From the IMG/VR virus record IMGVR_UViG_3300020215_000153, positions 1 to 20,892 of that record: a stretch of 20,892 nucleotides of DNA. One strand, given 5' to 3'. This DNA is from a virus. Shown one piece after another: positions 1 to 7,334 of the stretch. The notes beneath the pieces are model-generated. The model was given only the letters and a program-made list of their open reading frames with translations. It did not search any database and was not told the DNA's origin. A program made the translations under genes and the position numbers. Numbering within the stretch: position 1 is the stretch's first letter; each line of letters begins with the position of its first letter.

Positions 1-2
1 AT

Positions 3-1238
3 TCATCGGATTTTCATACCCGGTTAAATAGAAACTTTACCCAGGTTCTAATTGGAGGTGTTAATTCGATAAATGCGGCCAACGTAGTGGATGACTCAAT
101 CGGGGAAGCTGAGATGGCCGATGAAATCAATCCAAGGATTAGGACTTATGAAGGTGCTGGATGTGAATTTGTATATACAGGGCTATTGCCTAGTACTTCG
201 GCGAGTCTTACGACTAGCACATCATCGGGGACAGCTTATCCAAGAGGATATAGAATTAACAAAGCGAGCTCAACCCCGAATACTTATACCGCCTCAAAAT
301 GGACTTACGTTGATATTGATATTAATGGAGATTTTCAATACTCCGAGGTTGCGATTGGAGCAGCAGCCCCGTCCGTAGCAACTAACTCTATCAGGCTCGC
401 CCGTGTCTCAACGGATTCTTCTACGGTTGTTTCGGTTCAAGATTTAAGGACAACCTCCTGCACAAATGGTCCTTTTACAAATATATCAAGTGCGGCTGGT
501 GAGGCTAATCTAAATGATGTTCTATCTAATGGGTCGACCGTCAGACGTTTTTCACCAGCTGGCAGGACTCCTGTAGGACTCGCAAGAGGGGCGTTTGTTT
601 CCTATGACGGATTTACGACATTTAAAGTTACTCCGGGAGTGCTTTATATAAACGGAAAATACAGGTCCGTAAGCTCAGATATCTCGGTTACAACAGGAAA
701 TGATGACCCCGCAAACGGGATTTCAGGATTAGATACTGGATCAATCTCTGGATCTACAAAATATTATGTTTACGGTGTTGCGGATCAGGACTCTACAAAG
801 TCATTTTCTGTTACTTATTCAACTAGCACAACAGGCCCTTCTGGGGTAACTAATTACAGGCTTATTGGATCAATTAATACTGATGCGACAAGCCTATTTA
901 CTTCAAGGGACACTGTAACCGTTCATGGTATTTTTGATAGGGAATTAATCGGGGCGTACTGCGTTATTAATGCCTCGGCAACAATTTTAGATTCTTACAA
1001 CGTCTCCGGAACGGTTGATAACGGAGCCGGGGACTGGACTTGCACTGTTGATTCTGATTTTAACAATTCCAACTATGGAGTAGTTGGAACATGTGAAAAC
1101 GTAGCGGATGCAGGTGAGTTTGTGACATCTTCCGTTGCAGCGGGATCAATTCGCGGAGTTTGTAAATCAAACACAACAAGCACAGCAACCGATAGCGCGA
1201 GGGTTAGCATGATAGCCGTAGGAGACGCAAGACGATGA
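3..1238 (+). CDS. Tail-fibre-like or other virion protein, 5' partial
   Basis: The frame is open without a stop from base 3, so the gene begins before the window; an in-frame GTG at 87 is probably internal. At least 411 residues are visible. The N-terminal visible part (FTQVLIGGVNSINAANVVDD, then EAEMADEINPR) has the pattern common in phage tail fibres and appendages, where a 'residue set at position NIADGSI' segment introduces a beta-rich shaft. The remainder is rich in Gly, Ser, Thr and Val with alternating hydrophobic residues, as in beta-structured receptor-binding or adhesin proteins. No enzymatic motif was recognised. The stop overlaps the start of the next gene by four bases, suggesting one late operon. 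The family is inferred from composition and layout only; it could also be a baseplate or decoration protein. Confidence 0.6.
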   Translation, partial: SSDFHTRLNRNFTQVLIGGVNSINAANVVDDSIGEAEMADEINPRIRTYEGAGCEFVYTGLLPSTSASLTTSTSSGTAYPRGYRINKASSTPNTYTASKWTYVDIDINGDFQYSEVAIGAAAPSVATNSIRLARVSTDSSTVVSVQDLRTTSCTNGPFTNISSAAGEANLNDVLSNGSTVRRFSPAGRTPVGLARGAFVSYDGFTTFKVTPGVLYINGKYRSVSSDISVTTGNDDPANGISGLDTGSISGSTKYYVYGVADQDSTKSFSVTYSTSTTGPSGVTNYRLIGSINTDATSLFTSRDTVTVHGIFDRELIGAYCVINASATILDSYNVSGTVDNGAGDWTCTVDSDFNNSNYGVVGTCENVADAGEFVTSSVAAGSIRGVCKSNTTSTATDSARVSMIAVGDARR

Positions 1239-1609
1239 TGATTCTAATTTTACTTATTCTTTTATCTTTTAACGCTTACGCAGAGGAAGTTTATCTTGTT
1301 GATAAACCGAATAATTCTGTGGCTATTGCTAAATATCTTCCTGGTTCTGAAGATACGTTAGAGGAGTTTTTAAAAGACTCAGGGCTAGGTGGACTTACAT
1401 ATGTAAAGGCTGATGAATCGAGTATCCCTGAAAACCAAGAGGACAGGAAATACTGGATAAGAGAAGGTAATAAAATCGTTATTGATGAAGAAAAGAAGCA
1501 ACATGATGAAGAAGAAAAAGTTTTAGAAATCTCAGAAGAAGAAGACCTTAGAGAAAAACTAAAAACATTAGGGTTTTCTGATAAACAAATTGAAATCTTG
1601 GTGCGTTAA
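1235..1609 (+). CDS. Small secreted or periplasmic protein
   Basis: This 124-residue product opens with a clear signal peptide: MMILILLILLSF followed by NAYA, with a likely signal peptidase I cut after Ala16. The mature part is acidic and charged, and the last third (about residues 80-124) is a predicted helix rich in Glu and Lys ending in a short LGFSDKQIEIL-type motif. The start lies inside the stop of the upstream gene (ATGA overlap) and its stop overlaps the next start (TAATG), so it is translated as part of the late operon. A secreted protein between a tail-fibre-like gene and internal virion genes could be a virion-associated or envelope-acting factor. No family was recognised. Confidence 0.7.
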   Translation: MMILILLILLSFNAYAEEVYLVDKPNNSVAIAKYLPGSEDTLEEFLKDSGLGGLTYVKADESSIPENQEDRKYWIREGNKIVIDEEKKQHDEEEKVLEISEEEDLREKLKTLGFSDKQIEILVR

Positions 1610-1827
1610 TGTGGAATTTTAGACCAGGAATGCAGTCTGAGAGACAATTAGAGGACATGGAAAAGACATTAGGAATTGGAAATTTAAAAGATATTCCTGT
1701 TTTAGATTCATTTCCAGATGCAAGTCAGGACAATCCTGAATTTTTAGTGGTATTGAACAGCGGAACACTTTATTTGGTTTTTTTATACGGCGGAAGCCGG
1801 TACAGAGTAGCGTTAACATCTTTTTAA
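1609..1827 (+). CDS. Small hypothetical phage protein
   Basis: A 72-residue protein translationally coupled to the preceding gene through a TAATG junction. The C-terminal half (GTLYLVFLYGGSRYRVALTS) reads as two or three beta strands, a pattern seen in small phage proteins that end in a beta hairpin. There is no signal peptide, membrane segment or metal-binding motif. Position between a secreted protein and internal virion candidates suggests a small structural or assembly role, but this is only context. An ORF on the opposite strand covers the same bases and is taken as a shadow because this one fits the operon spacing. Confidence 0.65.
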   Translation: MWNFRPGMQSERQLEDMEKTLGIGNLKDIPVLDSFPDASQDNPEFLVVLNSGTLYLVFLYGGSRYRVALTSF

Positions 1828-1837
1828 GGAGATAGAA

Positions 1838-2632
1838 ATGAATAATACATGGAAGGGAATTTTAACAGGTGGCGCATCGGCTCTAATGTCTAGAAAAAAT
1901 AAAGGCGGTGGCTATGAATTTGCTCCATATACGGGATACCGTCCTCCGCATGTAGAAAATCTCCGTCCGGTTGAAACAGACACCCAAAATATAATCCGGG
2001 ACCGGGCTAAAGGGGTTGGAGTTGGCTTTGATCCCCAGATGATGGCCACTCAACAGGCATTGATCCAGTCTGCGCTTCAGAAAAGACAAGCTGATGAAAT
2101 TAGAGACGCAAGCGGAAGAATTGCCTCAGGGGGACTTTCTGGAAATGTTAGGGCTCAGGAAGCTATCGCTGGAAGAGTCAATAGAGACATTGGAAGGACA
2201 TTAGGTGATGAAATAGGAAAACTCTCTGCAGCTCATTTAACCCGCGCCAATGATGAGCGGGACACGAATACAGCCCGTTTACAACGTCTTAATGAATTTA
2301 ATTTTGGACAGGAAAACCGGGTTGCTGATTTTGACCTAAATGCCTACAACGCTGAACAAGGATTTAGGAGAGATGCATTTGGAATCAATGAAGGTGTTAA
2401 CCAATATAATCAAAATAGATCAGACGACCAATTTAATGACTTAACAGGTCTTGCATTGGCTGGTGCTGATATTTATATGACCTCTAAAGGGGTACCTCCT
2501 GGTACCACATCAGCAGCTGCAGAAGCGTTAGCAGGAAAAGGAATTGCTCCACATGGTGGATACGTTAATTTTGCAAGTTTATCTAATGACCCACTCACCA
2601 GATCGAGACTACGAAGAAACATAATGAGGTAA
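1838..2632 (+). CDS. Probable internal virion (DNA ejection) protein A
   Basis: A 264-residue protein preceded by a strong ribosome binding site (AAGGAGATAGAA then ATG). The first 30 residues are a Gly-rich hydrophobic stretch (ILTGGASALMSRKNKGGG). Residues 50-200 are mostly helical and rich in Gln, Asn, Arg and Ala (RAQEAIAGRVNRDIGRTLGD), a composition typical of proteins packed inside the head or ejected ahead of the DNA in short-tailed phages. Low-complexity Asn/Asp/Gln segments follow near 190-205. It sits two bases before a second protein of similar type and upstream of a third, matching a trio of internal virion genes. No sequence family is claimed; a minor head or tail protein is the main alternative. 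Confidence 0.55.
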   Translation: MNNTWKGILTGGASALMSRKNKGGGYEFAPYTGYRPPHVENLRPVETDTQNIIRDRAKGVGVGFDPQMMATQQALIQSALQKRQADEIRDASGRIASGGLSGNVRAQEAIAGRVNRDIGRTLGDEIGKLSAAHLTRANDERDTNTARLQRLNEFNFGQENRVADFDLNAYNAEQGFRRDAFGINEGVNQYNQNRSDDQFNDLTGLALAGADIYMTSKGVPPGTTSAAAEALAGKGIAPHGGYVNFASLSNDPLTRSRLRRNIMR

Positions 2633-2634
2633 AT

Positions 2635-3534
2635 ATGGCCAGTAGATTTTCAGCAGCAAGACAATTTTTAGAACAAAAAGCTCAAGATAGACGATCAGAA
2701 AATTCAATCGATGCGCTTGTTAAGAGGGCTCAGCTTGGTGAATTAGGCTACGATGTAACGAATAAGCCAACGGCATTTGGGATATTCGGTGGCGGTCAGA
2801 TGATTACTCAAAGACCTGATTATGTTAGTACGAAGGGTCTTGAACGCAGGAAGCTTGAAACAGAAAATTCGATAAACGATATTAAATTAAAAAGAATGCA
2901 GGACGGAAGTAAAGCTTTCGGAAGCGGAGCCATCCCAGAAGGGTTTACCTCTTATTTAGATCCAAATACGGGAGAAGAAAAAATAGTTAAAGATCCGAAT
3001 TTCATCACACCTTACCAAAAGTCTAGAATGGGGCAAGACTCATTAACCCCAGGACAGCAAATGGCAAAGGTCAAAGCGACAGACAAAATATATGAAACAG
3101 TTGAAGCAAATAAAATGAAAAGAAAATCTCTAGCTGATGCCACGAAAGCTTTGCCGAACGTTCCGCAGGGCATTTTGGGAAAGATGGAAGTTGGATGGAA
3201 AAAGGCTTTTAAACCAAACGACCCAATGTTGGAAGACTGGCAAAAAATTAAAATCATTGGGACGGATGCTCAATTATTAAATACGGCAAAAACAAAGGGC
3301 GCTATCTCTGATAGAGAAATGGCCCTATTTGCTCAGGCGGCGGCTAATGACGATATTCTAAGCGTTCCTCGATTAAAGCCTGTACTCGAAAGGATTTCAA
3401 AAGCACTAGATGCAGAAGAGTCCGGCATGTTTGGGGCCTATGAAAGGAATTACGGCGAAGATCCTAGACAGTGGTTTGGACAAGTGCAAAACAACCAACC
3501 AAAAGTTAAATACCAAGTGGTTGCTGTTGAATAG
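2635..3534 (+). CDS. Probable internal virion (DNA ejection) protein B
   Basis: A 299-residue soluble protein starting two bases after the stop of the preceding gene. It has an N-terminal Arg/Gln-rich helical part, a central linker with YLDPNTGEE, and a helical C-terminal half with the segment NTAKTKGAISDREMALFAQA (about residues 215-235). Segments of the type 'KGAISDREM' recur, in my recollection, in phage virion proteins associated with DNA transfer. The C terminus (QVQNNQPKVKYQVVAVE) is probably disordered. Function is inferred from the neighbours and composition. No transmembrane helices or catalytic motifs are visible. After its stop the compact gene packing is broken by a 113-base gap. 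Confidence 0.55.
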   Translation: MASRFSAARQFLEQKAQDRRSENSIDALVKRAQLGELGYDVTNKPTAFGIFGGGQMITQRPDYVSTKGLERRKLETENSINDIKLKRMQDGSKAFGSGAIPEGFTSYLDPNTGEEKIVKDPNFITPYQKSRMGQDSLTPGQQMAKVKATDKIYETVEANKMKRKSLADATKALPNVPQGILGKMEVGWKKAFKPNDPMLEDWQKIKIIGTDAQLLNTAKTKGAISDREMALFAQAAANDDILSVPRLKPVLERISKALDAEESGMFGAYERNYGEDPRQWFGQVQNNQPKVKYQVVAVE

Positions 3535-3647
3535 AAACTCATCAAATATAGGAAATCGGTGATTGAGTGATTAGAATCTCGGCCAATTTGGAGTGCAGAA
3601 ATAATAAAAACAAATGATGAATAGAAAGAAATGAAATAAAAGCTTAT

Positions 3648-3935
3648 ATGCAAATACTTTCACCGATAGACGATAACGGTCATTTATGGTCATTATTAAT
3701 GAAATATTTGTCAGAAAAAATCCTAGAACCACTGAAATATTTGTACCATGTCGCAATATATCCAATAATCCTAATGGGGGCTTCGGTTGGATATTTGAAA
3801 GCATATTTAAAATCAAACGAAATATGGGCGTATATATTATTAATATTGTGCCTATACTTTTTATTCTCTCAAGCCATAAGTCTAATTTCTGATGTTGTGT
3901 CATCTAGAATAATTTATCGACTTCAAGAGGACTAA
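3648..3935 (+). CDS. Possible two-helix membrane protein (strand uncertain)
   Basis: A 95-residue ORF with two hydrophobic segments, around residues 31-52 (YLYHVAIYPIILMGASVGYL) and 62-82 (WAYILLILCLYFLFSQAISL), separated by a short Lys-rich loop, ending in a charged tail. It fits between two virion genes and ends six bases before the next start. There is no good ribosome binding site at the ATG. An opposing ORF of 110 residues (3903 down to 3571, - strand) covers the same stretch and also reads as a three-helix membrane protein, again without a clear ribosome binding site. Only one is likely real. The block is more AT-rich than its neighbours by eye, which suggests an inserted accessory gene. 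I prefer the + strand because of orientation and spacing. Confidence 0.4.
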   Translation: MQILSPIDDNGHLWSLLMKYLSEKILEPLKYLYHVAIYPIILMGASVGYLKAYLKSNEIWAYILLILCLYFLFSQAISLISDVVSSRIIYRLQED

Positions 3936-3941
3936 CTTAAT

Positions 3942-5297
3942 ATGCCAACGTATAAAGTAAAAGGACCAGATGGAAGAACAGTTACATTAAGAGGCGAAAC
4001 ACCTCCGACTGAAGATGATCTTGACGAGATTTTTGCAAATCTTCCTCCTATTGAAAAAACTCAACAAGTAGAAATTCCAGCCTATGGCGGATCTAAAGCT
4101 TTCAAAAAATTTGGAGTGGCTGGACCAACAGGATATTTCTCCGAGCCAGGTTCAGAAGATATTTTACCTGCTATGGGGCAAGCGATAGGTGGAAGTATTC
4201 CTGGGATAAATACATTCGGTAGTTCTGTGGCTGGTTCTATGTCCGGTGAGGCTGGCCGTCAATCTATTAAGGCTTTACGGAGAGGAAAAATACCTATAAA
4301 CCCTATCATGGAAAATGCTGGTAGTGTTTTTGGTGAGGGTGTCAGGACCGGGATCGTTGAAGGTGTTTTTAGAACACCTGGTATGTTGATTGGGAAAATC
4401 CCAGGCGCAGCAAATCGCATGATGCTTTCCGTTTTAAAACCTTCCAGAGATGTAATCAAAAAAAATCCTCGTTTTGGATTAGATGCCGCGGAGCTAGGAA
4501 TTGTCGGAAGTAAAGAAAAAATGCTCGGTAAGTCAGAATCCCTTATAAAACAATACGAAGATGAATTGGCTAAGTTGCTTAAAGGTGATAAGCGCATAAA
4601 TGCCGAATCTATTGTTAAGCAATTAGACAGAGCAAAAGAAGTTGCTGTGAAAGGCTTGAAAAATGAGGACGCTGTCGCCATTGAAACCGTAAAGCAAAAT
4701 TTTATAAACCAGCTTCCCAAGAAACAGGTTCCCGTATCTGAGATTGACGAATTGGGGATGGCGATTAAAGGTGAAAAGACGGCTCCTGATTATCATGGAA
4801 TGAACCTCGAGAAGGGGCAAGGACTTAAAAAGGCAATTTACTCAGAGACACCAGATTCTGCTTTTAATCGTTCCATGCAAGAAAACCCAGGCGCTACAGA
4901 AGCTAGAAGGCTTGTTGCTTCTGGTATCCGCAAAGAAATAGCTGGAGCGGAGCCAAAAGTAGCGCCAATTTTAAAGAAAGAATCGACGGCTATTACAGCA
5001 AAAAAGGCTCTTGAAAACGCTTTGGCTAACGAGCAGAAGAAAGTTCTTTTTTCAAAGTTAGGACATATGGGGGCAGGAGGAATAGCGTTGTCTGGTCATC
5101 CCATGGGCGCATTAGGAGTTTTAGCTGGAGATGCTTACTCTGAAGGAATGAGATCAGCCCCTATTATTACAGGAGCGGCATCTAACTTATTAAAAGCTAA
5201 AAGGTTTTTTGATCCAATAAACAAATTTGGAATCAAATATGGTCGACCTGTTGTAACGGGAACAACGGAAGGTGTAAGACGATTATTTGGAGGCTAA
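3942..5297 (+). CDS. Probable large internal virion or ejection protein C
   Basis: A 451-residue protein. The first 35 residues (YKVKGPDGRTVTLRGETPPT then EDDLDEIFA) resemble a short N-terminal module found in phage virion proteins, where a beta hairpin is followed by a helix. Residues 65-160 are Gly/Pro/Ser-rich with hydrophobic stretches (IGGSIPGINTFGSSVAGSMS), and residues 185-370 are Lys/Glu/Ala-rich helices. A second Gly/Ala hydrophobic segment near 375-400 (MGAGGIALSGHPMGALGVLA) could insert in a membrane. Soluble helical parts with membrane-compatible Gly/Ala stretches suit a protein ejected to span the cell envelope. An AAGAGG ribosome binding site lies 9 bases before the ATG. Its stop overlaps by four bases the stop of a convergent - strand gene. 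It lacks any visible lytic domain. Confidence 0.55.
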   Translation: MPTYKVKGPDGRTVTLRGETPPTEDDLDEIFANLPPIEKTQQVEIPAYGGSKAFKKFGVAGPTGYFSEPGSEDILPAMGQAIGGSIPGINTFGSSVAGSMSGEAGRQSIKALRRGKIPINPIMENAGSVFGEGVRTGIVEGVFRTPGMLIGKIPGAANRMMLSVLKPSRDVIKKNPRFGLDAAELGIVGSKEKMLGKSESLIKQYEDELAKLLKGDKRINAESIVKQLDRAKEVAVKGLKNEDAVAIETVKQNFINQLPKKQVPVSEIDELGMAIKGEKTAPDYHGMNLEKGQGLKKAIYSETPDSAFNRSMQENPGATEARRLVASGIRKEIAGAEPKVAPILKKESTAITAKKALENALANEQKKVLFSKLGHMGAGGIALSGHPMGALGVLAGDAYSEGMRSAPIITGAASNLLKAKRFFDPINKFGIKYGRPVVTGTTEGVRRLFGG

Positions 5298-5371
5298 TCT
5301 TTATAAGTTGTGAACCAACATCTCCAAATTGACCAAATAACAAAAACGATTATGAATAATATCCATTCCAT
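5294..5371 (-). CDS. 25-residue single-span membrane peptide
   Basis: Too short for usual gene callers, but it has a near-perfect ribosome binding site on the - strand: AAGGAGGTG ending six bases before the ATG at 5371. The peptide begins MEWILFIIVFVIWS, then IWRCWF and a short polar tail TTYKD. It therefore looks like one membrane-spanning helix with a Trp-rich interface and positive C-terminal end. It is the last gene of a four-gene - strand cassette and its TAG stop overlaps the TAA stop of the convergent + gene by four bases. Small phage membrane peptides may inhibit host membrane enzymes, exclude other phages or act in toxin-like ways; no such role is shown here. Confidence 0.6.
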   Translation of the reverse strand: MEWILFIIVFVIWSIWRCWFTTYKD

Positions 5372-5407
5372 GTTTTCACCTCCTTATGAAAAATAACTGC
5401 GACTGTA

Positions 5408-5716
5408 TTATTCATTCTGGGGCAGATTTTCTACCGTTACTTGAAGCAAATCAGATAATCGAACTGCTTCATCGTTTAAAGATACGTATCGTTGTTTATA
5501 ATCTTCACTCCATTGCAATAGTGCTTCCGGAATCTGATGATGAGGTTCAAATTTCACGCTGTAATTGCTCCCGCACTTCGAGCATTCGACTTCAAAAACC
5601 GAAACAGACTTTAGTGAAAACCATTCAAGAAAATCTATCGGAATCTGCTGAATGCAATTTTCACAATGAAATGAATAAACAATCGTCAAATGAAATCTCG
5701 CTGGATGTGATCGCAT
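5408..5716 (-). CDS. Zinc-ribbon protein, paralogue A of a pair
   Basis: A 102-residue - strand protein with two cysteine pairs, CENC (C18, C21) and CSKC (C45, C48), that would form a zinc ribbon, followed by a strand YSVKF and a C-terminal helix ending LNDEAVRLSDL. The upstream gene in the same cassette has the same order: cysteine pair, about 25 residues, cysteine pair, Y-x-(V/I)-x-F, then a helix with LN-x-EA-x-RLS-x-L. The pair therefore look like diverged duplicates, which supports the - strand reading over a + strand ORF of 110 residues on the same bases. An in-frame TGA lies two codons before the chosen ATG. The ribosome binding site is weak. Role unknown; zinc ribbons often bind nucleic acid or protein. 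Confidence 0.65.
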   Translation of the reverse strand: MRSHPARFHLTIVYSFHCENCIQQIPIDFLEWFSLKSVSVFEVECSKCGSNYSVKFEPHHQIPEALLQWSEDYKQRYVSLNDEAVRLSDLLQVTVENLPQNE

Positions 5717-5822
5717 GACTCATTTAACGTCCATCCAGAATAATATCTATAGACTTTAATGATTAATATGAAAAATAAAAAACTTAAATTTTGTACAGAA
5801 TGTCTTTCTTTGAGACTGAAAT

Positions 5823-6113
5823 CTATATCATTTGATCGACCATGGCAAGACCAGACAGTCGAGAAGCTTCTAAATTTAGCTTGCTCACCTGTAAGAACAG
5901 GGAAGCAATCTTTTGCGATTCTTCTTCCTTTAGATTCAACCCATTATCAAATGAAATTTTGTAAGTGCGGTAACAGCATTCACATTGTTTGTAAAGGTGA
6001 GATATTTGAATCGGTTCTTGAGAATCAGAAGATTGAGGACGCAGATTTAAATCTTTCCCACAATCGCAAACAAAACGGTAACCAATTCCAACGAAAAAAC
6101 CTAGTTGCTTCAT
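5823..6113 (-). CDS. Zinc-ribbon protein, paralogue B of a pair
   Basis: A 96-residue - strand protein with CDCG (C16, C18) and CECC (C44, C46, C47) clusters, followed by TYKISF and a C-terminal helix with LNLEASRLSGL. It matches the downstream gene in this cassette in spacing and in the motif LN-x-EA-x-RLS-x-L, so the two appear to be tandem duplicates. The first cysteine knuckle has one residue fewer than a standard C-x-x-C. The ATG lies in a four-base ATGA overlap with the stop of the secreted-protein gene before it, so the two are translationally coupled. A 106-base gap separates it from paralogue A. No family was recognised and a nucleic-acid-binding role is only a guess. Confidence 0.68.
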   Translation of the reverse strand: MKQLGFFVGIGYRFVCDCGKDLNLRPQSSDSQEPIQISHLYKQCECCYRTYKISFDNGLNLKEEESQKIASLFLQVSKLNLEASRLSGLAMVDQMI

Positions 6114-6448
6114 GAATTTTCCCAGGTTATTTCAGTTTTTACAGAAAGGACATTGTATTTTAATGGACTCGTGTAATCGTATTCCTGGAGTTCGCCATGA
6201 TCGAGTTCATAAGCAATCAAATGCTTAAAGACATGTCGAGGGACATCATCTTCATCGAGTGTAATAATATGAATGACTGGAAATTTAATAACTCGTCCGC
6301 AGTTATTGCGGATAACTCCGTGATAGTTAACGGCAGCGGTTTTTGAGTCTTCGTTAATAAATTTGTAATCGCTAGAAAGAAACTCAATGCAGGCAAATAG
6401 CGGACTAGAGAAAAGGAAAAGAAGGGCCGTAAAGACGCTTGTTTTCAT
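6110..6448 (-). CDS. Secreted protein or lipoprotein, possible FxLYD-like fold
   Basis: First gene of the - strand cassette; 112 residues from the ATG at 6448 (a TTG two codons upstream is possible). The start MKTSVFTALLFLFSSPLFAC is a good signal peptide. The cut before Cys20 resembles a lipobox (L-F-A-C), though Phe at -2 is not typical, so it may be either a lipoprotein or a protein cut by signal peptidase I with a disulphide to the later Cys in NNCGR. The body (YHGVIRNNCGRVIKFPVIHI followed by TLDEDDV and HGELQEYDY) has the strand pattern of FxLYD-type beta-sandwich domains: 'G-V-x-N-N', a hydrophobic strand, a 'D-x-D' turn and a late 'G-E'. It would act in the periplasm or at the outer membrane, as many lysogenic-conversion proteins do. 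Confidence 0.65.
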   Translation of the reverse strand: MKTSVFTALLFLFSSPLFACIEFLSSDYKFINEDSKTAAVNYHGVIRNNCGRVIKFPVIHIITLDEDDVPRHVFKHLIAYELDHGELQEYDYTSPLKYNVLSVKTEITWENS

Positions 6449-6553
6449 GGGCAATAATCTACAATAGAAAATTGAGTTTGTGGATAATAAATGAAAATAT
6501 AGCGTAAGTCATTTAGTACAAGTTATTTACCTCATTCGGCAATTTAGCCCAAT

Positions 6554-6589
6554 CAGGCCATTTCGGAGAAGGTCCGGGATGGCCTTTTT
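6554..6589 (+). terminator. Intrinsic terminator just before the lysis-like module
   Basis: AGGCCAT (6555-6561) pairs with ATGGCCT (6579-6585), extended inward by TTCGG against CCGGG with two G-U pairs, leaving a seven-base loop, and is followed by a run of T to 6589. It lacks a T run in the opposite direction, so it acts on + strand transcripts. It would stop late transcription that has crossed the - strand cassette, only 17 bases before the start of the next gene. Confidence 0.7.
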
Positions 6590-6605
6590 ACATTAAAGGA
6601 GACAT

Positions 6606-7334
6606 ATGGATATTACGGTGGAGCAAATAAAAGGCATTTTGGACGCAGATATTCAAAGACTTCAAAGCCAAAAAGAGGCTTTAGAGAAGGTTATTGCTGA
6701 TTTAGCAGAAAAATGTAATGAGGCTTACGCGCATAGGCAAAGAACGGCTCAGGAGTGTGAGAGAGAAAGAATCGAGATCCAAAATGACCGCAAGAAATTG
6801 GAGCAACTTCGGTCCGAGATTCAAAGCGAAAGAAAGCTTTTAAATGACGAGAAATTTAATGTCACTTTTTTGAGAGATAGCTTCAACAAAGACAAAGAGG
6901 AATTTAGAAAAGAGCGCGTCATTTACAAAGAACGCGAAGAGAAGCTTTCGCTAAGTGAAAAAGAGAATTTGAAACAGGTTGAGTTTCTTAAAAAACGAGA
7001 GCTTGAGATAGAAGAAAAGTTAGATTCCTTAAAATTAATCGAGGCAAGACTTGTTAGGGACGCCTCCGATCTTCAATCAAAACAATCCGAATTTAATAAT
7101 AAGAAGATAGAGCTAACTGCCAAAATTTCTGAGTTTAACCTTGAAAAAGAGAGGTTGGAAGATGAAAAAAATAAGCTCTCTAAAAAGTCCAATGACCTTG
7201 AAGCAGATAGACAGGTATTACAAGAGTCTATTCGATCCAAAGAAAATGAAGTTAAGGAAATCCTTTCATCCAGCCCTAGTCCACTGGATGCTTCAGGAAA
7301 AGAAAAACTGAAAAAAAAGAAATCCAATGTCTGA
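6606..7334 (+). CDS. Long coiled-coil protein
   Basis: A 242-residue protein that is almost entirely charged heptad-like helix (LQSQKEALEKVIADLAEK near the start and many E/K/L repeats to residue 215), ending in a Ser/Pro linker (SSSPSPLDAS) and a lysine tail KEKLKKKKSNV. It has no ATPase, nuclease or signal sequence, so it is not an SbcC-type enzyme despite the look. The ribosome binding site AAAGGAGAC is excellent. The last codons include eight consecutive A (7311-7318), and the stop overlaps the start of the next gene by eight bases. Position at the head of the lysis-like module and next to a membrane-anchored coil protein suggests the two could interact, but this is inference. Confidence 0.72.
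   Translation: MDITVEQIKGILDADIQRLQSQKEALEKVIADLAEKCNEAYAHRQRTAQECERERIEIQNDRKKLEQLRSEIQSERKLLNDEKFNVTFLRDSFNKDKEEFRKERVIYKEREEKLSLSEKENLKQVEFLKKRELEIEEKLDSLKLIEARLVRDASDLQSKQSEFNNKKIELTAKISEFNLEKERLEDEKNKLSKKSNDLEADRQVLQESIRSKENEVKEILSSSPSPLDASGKEKLKKKKSNV

Noticed and set aside
5386-6115. + strand ORFs of 110 and 118 codons opposite the zinc-ribbon pair
   Set aside because: They are shadows: the - strand readings show paired cysteine motifs, shared paralogy and coupled starts, while the + readings do not.
7311-7334. Programmed frameshift at the run of eight A before the gene overlap
   Set aside because: Fusion to the next gene would need a +1 shift (or -2), whereas such A runs favour -1, and there is no visible stimulating structure.
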